From positions 1 through 64,000 of the forward strand of contig JBHGNT010000117.1 in NCBI GenBank assembly GCA_043228905.1: DNA of 64,000 nt, in the 5' to 3' direction. The DNA comes from Azolla caroliniana (lineage: Eukaryota > Polypodiophyta). Below the pieces are notes generated by a model, which had not been told where the DNA came from, made no database searches, and saw nothing but the letters and a program-made list of their open reading frames with translations. Position 1 is the stretch's first letter; every line of letters begins with the position of its first letter. Both the position numbers and the translations under genes were made by a program. This document shows, in pieces, positions 20,635 through 28,494 of the stretch.

Positions 20635-21743
20635 CTAAAAATCCTCTCGGTTCTCGCCACCGAGGGACTCGCGGTTTCGCTCGTGGTTCAGTCGCACCGT
20701 CAGGAACTGGACCGAATGACGCCCGTCCTGACTCTTGACCCTTGCATAAGCTGACCCTTTGTCTAGCACCTTGGTCTCCATCCGTGCTGCTGTAATGTAC
20801 GGTTCTCCCAGTATGACCGGGTGCGAGGATGTCTCCTGCACAAAGAAGTGCTGGTCTATCTCGACGTCGCTGATCTTGACTCGCACATTTGGGCAGGCCC
20901 CGTGTAGTTCCTCGGTGGTGCGCATCGCCGCCCGTATCTTCCACCCGTGCTTGGTGTTGATCGGCCATTTCCCCTTCTTGTAGAAGTCCATGGACATCAG
21001 GTTTATTTCTGAACCATGGTCCACCAGCGCCACCACCGGTTCCTGAACATCTCCGATCTTCACCGGGGTTTCCTGGTCGCTCGGGCCCAGTGTGACCTCG
21101 AATAGTGGCTCTCCGCCCACTCATCTTCCAGCGCCATGTCCTCTATGTGCGTCGTCCGCACCTCCACCGGCCTTTCCGGTTCTATCTCCGTCGACAGCCT
21201 CTTCCTCTTCACCAAGTCTACGATGGAGTCATGGAACTCCTTCTTGGCTATTCCGAGCACCTCATGCAACGACAGTTCCACCTTGCTGTCGAGGATTCGT
21301 TCTTCCAGGACCTTTTGTAGGTCCGTGGTCCTTTCGATCTCCGTGCCCAACCAGTATCCGCCCTTCTTGTGGTTATCCCGGGCACTGGTCTCACCGGCCT
21401 CGTTCTGTTTCGGCCCGAATCGGGTTTCGTATCTCTGTGAGGGTCCGGCCCCTCCGCTTTTACCTACCCTTTTGTCTTCAACCAGAGCCTCGTAATTCTG
21501 GCAAGCTGCTTCGACGAAACCCGTCTTTTCTTTGACCGGGTCACTCCACCCGGTTACCTCCTGGACCCGCTTCTCCGCGCCGTCCGCCTCGTCTTTCCTT
21601 AGTCGGGCACCGGCAAGGCCTTCCAGCATCGTCGGCCAGAACCCGGCTTTGCTCTCCTTCCGGGCCTCGTTGCCTCCGACCCGAATACCGGTTGACGCCG
21701 AGTAGTGGACGGTCTCCGCGTGTCGGGCCGCCGCCTCTTCCAT
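20635..21743 (-). pseudogene. Gypsy fragment linker and aspartic protease
   Basis: The first frame (21743-21060) follows gag in the same frame after a single TAA. It contains hydrophilic sequence with VDLVKRKRLSTEIEPERPVEV. The protease lies in another frame (21120-20635): VVALVDHGSEINLMSMDFY, then GACPNVRVKISDVEI, FFVQETSSHPVILGEPYI and FLTVRLNHERNR. DHGS in place of the usual DSGA/DTGA is notable. The frame change between the two may be decay or a frameshift signal. The join to the RT N-terminus at 20377 is also out of frame. Confidence 0.75.
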
Positions 21744-21749
21744 CAGCCT

Positions 21750-22790
21750 TTACATTCCTCCTCGCCCATCGTTTCGGTTCAGGGCCCTCCGGGTATCGCT
21801 GGCATGCACCCGACCTTCCCACAGGTACACTACCCAGCTTCTCAAGGCCTCCGCAAAGTCCCCGCAATCTTTCCGGATGTGGCCGACCTCGTCGCACCAC
21901 ATGCACCTATTTCCTGCCGGAGGCCGTCGGTCACGAGCCTGTTCGCCGCATTCCCTCCGAGCCTGGGCGATCTGGAGATCCTTTACCGCCCGTGTCAACT
22001 CCTCCGGACGAGTTGTTCCCCCGGACGAGCCTCTGACCACGCCGGTCGAAGCCGAACCGGTTTCGAGCCACTCCCAGGTCTCTTCCCTTCGTGCCTGTGG
22101 TATCGGTTCGAGCTTCCTTGCTGCGACAGGACCCGCCTTGGTCGCCCCTGTATCAACCCACTCCCACCGTTTGTCAAAATGGCCGCAAACTCTTTTTACC
22201 GCGGCCCAGTCGGCCGTCAGCCCGTCTTCGGTTTCCAGTAAGGAGCCCACTTGCTCCCAATCCCGTGCGTCAACCGATTTGACAAACAGTAGGACACGAC
22301 TTGTGTCTAGAACGGTCCGATCGAGCGCCGAAAGGCCCGCAAAGCGTTCCTCAAACTCTTGGAGGAGTACCGACGCATTTCTTCCTTTGTTGGGGGACTC
22401 CACCCACTCCATGAAGCCCCGCTTCGAAAGCTGAAGCGCGTCATCCAGCCCGTATTTCTCCAGGAGCTGTACTTCGAACTCTTCCCAGGTTCGGCTCTCC
22501 GCCCGGACCTCGAGCACCTCCGCATGGATGCCCGGCATCACCACTCGAGGGAATCCGGCAAGACACCTCTCTTCGGGAATATCCCTCATCAACATCTCCG
22601 CCCGGTAGGACGCCAAATAACTCGTGGCATCCTTTCCACTGAACCGGCCGATCGTACCGACGATCACCTCAATAGCCCTGTCAAGGGCGTCGGTGCCCTC
22701 GCGCGCGCTCACTATCCGGTCCACGACCGAAGCCATGGCCTCTGCAAGATCCGACCCGCTCATCTTCTGCTCCTCTACCGCCTTATTCAC
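21750..22790 (-). CDS. gag: Gypsy fragment Gag (intact frame)
   Basis: The protein is 346 residues, beginning near MNKAVEEQKMSGSDLAEAM. It has a capsid-like helical domain (residues about 45-170: ATSYLASYRAEM, TWEEFEVQLLEKYG, LLQEFEERFAGLS). A long second part ends in a CCHC zinc knuckle CMWCDEVGHIRKDC near residue 300 and a basic tail. The frame is uninterrupted although pol is truncated. It is separated from the following frame by TAA at 21750-21752. Confidence 0.8.
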   Translation of the reverse strand: MNKAVEEQKMSGSDLAEAMASVVDRIVSAREGTDALDRAIEVIVGTIGRFSGKDATSYLASYRAEMLMRDIPEERCLAGFPRVVMPGIHAEVLEVRAESRTWEEFEVQLLEKYGLDDALQLSKRGFMEWVESPNKGRNASVLLQEFEERFAGLSALDRTVLDTSRVLLFVKSVDARDWEQVGSLLETEDGLTADWAAVKRVCGHFDKRWEWVDTGATKAGPVAARKLEPIPQARREETWEWLETGSASTGVVRGSSGGTTRPEELTRAVKDLQIAQARRECGEQARDRRPPAGNRCMWCDEVGHIRKDCGDFAEALRSWVVYLWEGRVHASDTRRALNRNDGRGGM

Positions 22791-23034
22791 ATCGGGTTCA
22801 CCAAAGATGTCGCGTTACTACGCGCGTGCGTGGAGAAACGAGGCGGGACCACCGGGGTCTTGAACCAAAGAGCAGGTGATAGAAGGGGAAAGAGAAAGAG
22901 AGAGACGCTTGGTTACGTATGAGCAAAGAAACACAGGGACACGGCCCTGTCAACACAGAAGACACGGCCCTGTCAACACAGAAGACACGAATGGACACAG
23001 AGACAGAGAGGGGTAAAAACATGCGAGTGGAAAC
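22791..23034 (-). other. Gypsy leader region
   Basis: Non-coding sequence upstream of gag contains a purine-rich GGGGAAAGAGAAAGAGAGAGA block and a 21-base direct repeat around CACGGCCCTGTCAACACAGA (22938 and 22963). No LTR or tRNA primer site was recognised before the T2 repeats begin. Confidence 0.4.
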
Positions 23035-23574
23035 ACTATTATAGCTAATTAGCTACTAAAATGGCCATAGCTAATTAGCTATTTGTTTAGCTAGTCTTTT
23101 TTGTGGGAAAATCAAATATTTGAAAAACTAATTTATGAAAAAAGTCAAATATTTGAACTTTTGTTTCAGACATAGTGGAACTTGGGGAATTGCACCATCA
23201 TCTAAGGTCGACTTCAATGTCATCAATTTCCTGTTTAGCCTAAGTCTGATTTTGAACGCGGATGGAGTACTCAGAGCACGAACGCAGACGTAGCTCCCAC
23301 AACAGCAGAAAATTGACATTGTAGATTGAGAGCTACAACACAGAACCCGCTCGATCATCGTCCAGGTATGTTTCAGTTACAGAAACCCCAAACATTTGTT
23401 TTTTCTTTTTTACTACTGTCTGAACTTTGGTGCTGATTCATATTTCCCCAAAATCGAATAGGGCGAAGTCCTTGGAGTCCCATACAAGGATGTCTCGCAA
23501 ATCGGGGAGTAGCAACAGGTGTGTTTATATTACTTTTTTTGTGTTTAATCCTGTCTTTAGTGATGATTGGGGTT

Positions 23575-24085
23575 TTTGATTGAAATTTCTGATTAGGGTT
23601 TTTGTTTATAAATTTCTGATTAGAATTTCTTATTAGGGTTTGTGATTGAAAGTTCTGATTAGGGTTTCTGATTGAAATTTCTGATTAGGGTTTTTGATTC
23701 TAAATTTCTGATTAGAATTTATGAATAGGGTTTCTGGTTACAAATTTTGATTATAGATTAGAATTTCTGAATAGGGTTTTTGTTTCTAAATTTCTATTTA
23801 GGATTTCTGATTAGGGTTTGTGATTGAAATTTTTTATTAGGGTTTCTAATTGAAATTTCTGATTAGGGTTTTTGATTATAAATTTCTGATTAGAAATTCT
23901 GAATAAGGTTTTTGGTTACAAACTTCTGATTACAGATTTTGATTAGGGTTTCTGATTTCAAACTTCTGATTACAGATTTTGATTAGGGTTTCTGATTTCA
24001 AATTTCTGAATACAAATTATGATTAGGGTTTCTGATTTGCTAAGTTAAAGATTTTGCACCATTTTTGTTGTTGTTGATTGGGGTT
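23575..24085. repeat. TTAGGGTTT-containing tandem repeats in the first intron
   Basis: About 15 degenerate units of GATTAGGGTTTCTGATT(G/A)(A)AA and ATTTCTGATTAGAATTTCTGA fill most of intron 1 (23519-24143). The AGGGTTT core resembles the plant telo-box found in 5' introns of many genes. The units are too irregular to be telomeric DNA. Confidence 0.8.
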
Positions 24086-25483
24086 TCTGATTCTCATATA
24101 TTCTGATTTTGCACTATTTCTGATTTCTGAAATGATATTTCAGATGGCTCGTTCCTCCGTATACGAGAGTGCTAAACTTCGCAAAATTTTGCGAGACAAA
24201 GGAGGACTTCCACAACACCTATGGTCTGTCACTCGAGGGTGTTGACCCTGATGTCCTAAGTGATAAATTGATCAGTGATGTAGACTGGATGATAGTATAT
24301 ACAGTGCCTAGAGTCAAAGGCAAGGTCAAGCTGAAGCATGTACGAGCCGACTTGTACGATGACTGCATGAGACTGCACCAAAAAGCTCATCAGGAGATCC
24401 CAGTCAACAATGAGTTGTTAGTTTCATTTGCTAGAGCATTTGCATATGAGTACTGCAAAACAGCGAAGGAATCCAGAGACCCTGAAATGTATAGGGTAGC
24501 TTGGGCAGTCTATGGTGAGGCATCGGTAAAAAGATGCCGAAAGATGGGGACCTTGGCACAAAAAATAGACAGATTTTGGAGCATGGCAGCTGTTGATGCA
24601 ACTGTCGACTCCCAGCAAGACCGGGGGCATACACCACATCGACACCCAAGGAAAGCCAATGTCGATGATACAGGTGAGACATTGGTTAGCTATATGCTAA
24701 AAAATGTCCATGAAGCCTGTGAGACATTGGCATTTTTTAAGACTGATTTAGAGAAAGCGACAATGGCTTCTGCAATGGAGAGCAAAGTTACTTCCGTTGT
24801 TACAACAATTAGAAATAAGATTCAGGTAACTATTGTTTTGCTGGTATGTGATTGTGTTATAAATAACGGGTAAAATGTGCTAATCAAGCATTATCTGGAA
24901 TAGGTTGCGCAACAGGAGCTTGAATTAGAGGGGCCACTGGATCCCTAGCGTAAAATAGAACTGCAAATAGAGATCCAGGTTCTTTCAATGAACCTGGACC
25001 TTCTAGGTGTAAATACTGTTGCAGGTTACAATTTAGATAAGCTTCAAGTAAGTTAACAATTCCTGAGCAAAGTTGGTGTATCTTTCAACAACAAGAATAA
25101 TTAATCGGTAAATTTCTCTATTGCGTTGAAGGAACAATACATTCATCAAGAACAGGTAGTTAGCTGCCTTAAGAAGCAGCTACATTTTGTGGAGGGAATG
25201 GTAAGGACCAGACAGGATTTGGACCTGAACATTCTTGCTCCCTTACCAAATGAAGTAGAACCAGAAAATGATTTATTGACAGTTCAAGCATGTTGCATCG
25301 CTTGCGGGTTAGGTGTGGAGGACAAAACTGCGTCTTTGTTGGTTCACCTACAACCATGCAACCACACATACCATCTGCTTTGTTTTCAACATGCCTGTCG
25401 AATTGCTGCATTCTGTTTGGGAGATTGTAGTACAGCTCTACCAAATGAGTGGAGAAAACTAACAGGTATACCATACTGTAGCT

Positions 25484-26335
25484 AATAAGCTTAGTCTTTT
25501 CTAATTAGCTATCCTACTAGCTAATTAGCTATTCTAGTAGCTAATTAGCTATGGTACTAGCTAATTAGCTAGTACCATAGTTGTGTAAAAAAGCTAATTA
25601 GCTATCCTACTAGCTAATTAGCCACTGGCAACTAATTAGCTATCCTAGTAACTAATTAGCTACTGCCATAGTTGTGTAAAGTAGATAATAAGCTATCATA
25701 GTAGCTAATTAGCTACTAGCAGCTAATTAGCTATCCTAGTAGCTAATTAGCTAGTACCATAGTTGTGTAAAAAAGCTAATTAGCTACTGGCAACTAATTA
25801 GCTATCCTAGTAGCTAATTAGCTACTGGCAACTAATTAGCTATCCTAGTAGCTAATTAGCTACTGGCAACTAATTAGCTATCCTACTAGCTAATTAGCTA
25901 TCATAGTAGCTAATTAGCTACTGCCATAGCTGTGTAAAGTAGCTAATAAGCTATCCTAGTAGCTAATTAGCTACTGGCAGCTAATTAGCTATCCTAGTAG
26001 CTAATAAGCTATCCTAGCTACTACATAGTTGAGAAAGTAGCTAATTAGTTTTCATTGTAGCTAATTAGCTATCCTACTAGCTAATTAGCTATCCTAGCTA
26101 CTACCATAGTTAGTAAAGTAGCTAATTAGGTATCCTAGCTACTACCATAGTTAGTAAAGTAGCTAATTGGCTATCCTAGCTACTACCATAGTTGAGTAAA
26201 GTAGCTAATTAGCTATCCTAGCTACTACCATAGTTGAGTAAAGTAGCTAATTAGCTATCGTACTAGCTAATTAGCTATCCTAGCTTCTACCATAGTTTAG
26301 TAAAGTAGCTAATTAGCTATCCTAAATAGCTGCCA
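25484..26335. repeat. AGCTAATTAGCT satellite filling intron 4 of the T2 accessory gene
   Basis: Dozens of copies of (T)AGCTAATTAGCTA are separated by 8-15-base spacers such as TCCTAGT, CTGGCA, ACCATAGTTGTGTAA. The motif AGCTAATTAGCT is a perfect palindrome. The array occupies nearly the whole intron between exons ending at 25465 and starting at 26347. Confidence 0.92.
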
Positions 26336-27106
26336 TGTTATTGTAGAATCTTGTGGATTAAGGACGGCACATGATGTGTCTGGTGCTGATGACGCTGCAA
26401 CAGATGAGGATACTACTGCCAACGTGGCTAAAAGTAAGAGTCCTGCTATCACATCTCCTTCAGATCAGCTCCACCCTATTCTCTTGGAACAGTGTACTGA
26501 ATTAGGCAACGATGTGAAATGCCATGAAATAGTGGAAAAAACATGTAAAACTGAGGTTCACAACAACAGTGTTTATGAACACTTGATGCAACATTTCTTC
26601 GAGTCTCAAGACCTTGATTCCACCCCACCGAGCCCAACTACTGAAAATGTCCAAACAGACCCCTCTGTACTTGAAAAGCTAGTTCAAGAAATGACTAATG
26701 TGCAATTAGCTGCTGAGGCGATGGGAAGGTTGTCAGAGGAGGACACACTTGCGCATTGGGTGAAAGAAGCAAGGCTAAATGGGGAACCAACCAGAAAAAG
26801 GTTGAAGAAGGGGCCACGATCGGGAACAAGACCAGATACTCGATCAAGGGTCCCAGACGTAGTGGAGCGAAATACTGTTTAGTTGGATATGATTGTTAGC
26901 TTAGGGATTTTTCTAGGGTTTTATGAAGTTTTACTATCCTGTTGGACAAGTAAAACCTCAGATTGGTTGTTGCTTGATCCACATTATGTAATGGAACTCT
27001 ATGATGTTTTTCCAAGATAATTTGAAGAGTGTTGTTCTATGATTGAAACTCTTTGATGTTCAGGATATTGTTTTGTGAGACTATTAGTTACTTTGTGAGT
27101 GTGAAT

Positions 27107-28147
27107 ATGTTGGTGTTTTCTGATGTTGCAGAGTCTAAAGGGTTTGATTCTATTGCTCGTAAGGCCAATGGTAGTGTGGATACTGTTGATATTGCGGCAT
27201 GTTTAAAGGGCCCCATCTTGAAAGTAGATGTAGCAACTGACACAAGTGATCTGGTCACACAAGTTGATCAAGCATGTAGCACGGATGACTTGGTGTTGCA
27301 GGTAGATGCAGCATGTAGCACGGATGACTTGGTGTTGCAGGTAGATGCAGCATGTGATACCAGTGGACTGATATCGAGCAGATCAATAGCTACATGCACC
27401 GAGGTAATCCAAGGATTGATAACTAAGTCGACAAAACAAGAGCACCAGAATGTGAAGCCAGGCCCAACACAGTCAACTAGGGGTTTGAAGAGGAAAAGGA
27501 CGCCAGTTGTGTCGGCCGAACCTGAGCTGATTGAGATTGATCGTATCCTACCAGAAAATGGTGTAACAGCGGCTCAGTTTCAGGAATGGAAACCAAAACC
27601 ACTAGAAGTCGAAAGAAGAGCCTTGATCTTGGAGCTTGATAAAGTCTTGATGAGTGTGAGATATATGCAGCCAAGGAGGAACGCGAATCAGTTTCTAGAG
27701 TGGGCTGTGGAATACTTTGATTTGTTTATTTGGAGTGAAAAACCAAAATCAGATGTGTGGAAGTGTTTGGCAAGATTCTTCCCAAAATGGCGAAGTCGTT
27801 TTAAAGGTCAATGGGCACGAGAAAATTGTGAGCAAATGGAAGCTGCAAGATTCAAGAGACTTTCTGATTTTTGGGCTACTTGGCCTGAATATAATGCCGA
27901 CAATACATTGATTTTGGATACAGAACATTTCCGGCACTACTTCAATATTCGGAGATGCTGTCTCATTCTACCCGAGGAAATGCCTGAACAGTACCTGGTG
28001 CAAATAGTGAGCTGCCAACTAGGTGCATGGTTGTGGACTCCATACCGAGCTCGATATGCAGATGATATATGTAGACTCGTTCCACTGACTAGCAAGAGCT
28101 TAGATGTTTATAGGAGATTTGTAGACATTTCCAATGGTAATTTATAA
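27107..28147 (+). CDS. T2 gene with FCP1/HAD phosphatase-like domain, catalytic Asp replaced
   Basis: The frame is open from upstream to the TAA at 28145-28147. An acceptor site at 27130 (TTGCAG then AGTC) suggests an upstream exon, so the start is uncertain. The N-terminal half is low complexity, with three repeats of ACSTDDLVLQVDA type and a basic KRKRTP. The C-terminal domain follows the FCP1/NLI-interacting order. ALILELDKVL takes the place of LVLDLDGTL, then come FLEWAVEYFDLFIWSEKPK, KRLSDFW and NTLILDTEHFRHYFN. HAD phosphatases use the first Asp of DxD as nucleophile; here it is Glu (ELD), so activity is doubtful. It could be the C-terminal part of the preceding gene or a captured host gene. 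Confidence 0.55.
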   Translation: MLVFSDVAESKGFDSIARKANGSVDTVDIAACLKGPILKVDVATDTSDLVTQVDQACSTDDLVLQVDAACSTDDLVLQVDAACDTSGLISSRSIATCTEVIQGLITKSTKQEHQNVKPGPTQSTRGLKRKRTPVVSAEPELIEIDRILPENGVTAAQFQEWKPKPLEVERRALILELDKVLMSVRYMQPRRNANQFLEWAVEYFDLFIWSEKPKSDVWKCLARFFPKWRSRFKGQWARENCEQMEAARFKRLSDFWATWPEYNADNTLILDTEHFRHYFNIRRCCLILPEEMPEQYLVQIVSCQLGAWLWTPYRARYADDICRLVPLTSKSLDVYRRFVDISNGNL

Positions 28148-28494
28148 ATATGTAAAGAGATGACATTATTCAATGAAGAATTTAATTACTTGTTCCCACT
28201 GTACTTATCTATTGTGTAATTTGAGGAATATGTTGCAGATTGTTGATTTCATGCTATTGATGACTATTTAGCTATTGACAGCTAATTAGCTGCATTTGTA
28301 CAGCTAATTAGCTACTGATGACTATTTTGCTATAACTTATAACTTAAAACTTAACAAAAAAGACATGATTTTATTGAGAAAGAAGCACAGAAAGCAGACT
28401 GTATACAAGAAATTGATTCCAAACGAATTTATTTAACTGTTTTCGCGAAATACATGTTTGTTTTACAAGAGAACATGGTAAGTGCTACTTGTAG
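28148..28494. other. Convergent intergenic region of T2
   Basis: This is AT-rich sequence between the two converging genes, with a few AGCTAATTAGCT motifs around 28280-28315. It presumably holds both polyadenylation regions. No gene is seen. Confidence 0.5.

Larger units (their letters stand above)
19739..23034 (-). mobile_element. GC-rich Ty3/Gypsy fragment between T1 and T2
   Basis: The fragment covers leader, gag, protease and the start of RT on the minus strand. It is cut within the RT at 19739, with no LTR visible. Its base composition is clearly richer in G and C than the flanking transposons. The lineage differs from gypsy A: the protease reads VDHGSEINLMS and the RT start reads NRWFTVPKKNGTLRFIQDLQ. 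Both are features I associate with Gypsy elements common in basidiomycete fungi. Confidence 0.75.
23490..26882 (+). pseudogene. T2 accessory gene with RING-like module, five exons
   Basis: The exons are 23490-23518, 24144-24825, 24904-25047, 25132-25465 and 26347-26882. All junctions are GT-AG and phase-consistent (for example AAC AG|A TGG and ACA G|AA TCT). The product would be 574 residues starting MSRKSGSSNRWLVPPY. Residues about 10-235 are helical and unrecognised (FAKFCETKEDFHNTYGLS; KRCRKMGTLAQKIDRFW). Residues 339-385 form a RING-like zinc pattern: CCIAC, then LQPCNHTYHLLCFQHAC, then FCLGDC. The C-terminal part is acidic, then basic (RKRLKKGPRSGTRP). A TAG at 24946-24948 interrupts exon 3 (after GPLDP), so this copy is probably dead. 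It may be a regulator of transposition or a ubiquitin-ligase-like factor; that is only inference. Confidence 0.55.

Noticed and set aside
23575-24085. Internal telomere tract
   Set aside because: The AGGGTTT units are irregular and separated by AT-rich sequence. They lie in a phase-consistent intron and lack perfect TTTAGGG tandem units.
25484-26335. CRISPR-like appearance of repeats and short spacers
   Set aside because: The repeats are 12-base palindromes with spacers that themselves repeat, in a plant-type intron. There are no cas genes and spacer lengths are irregular.
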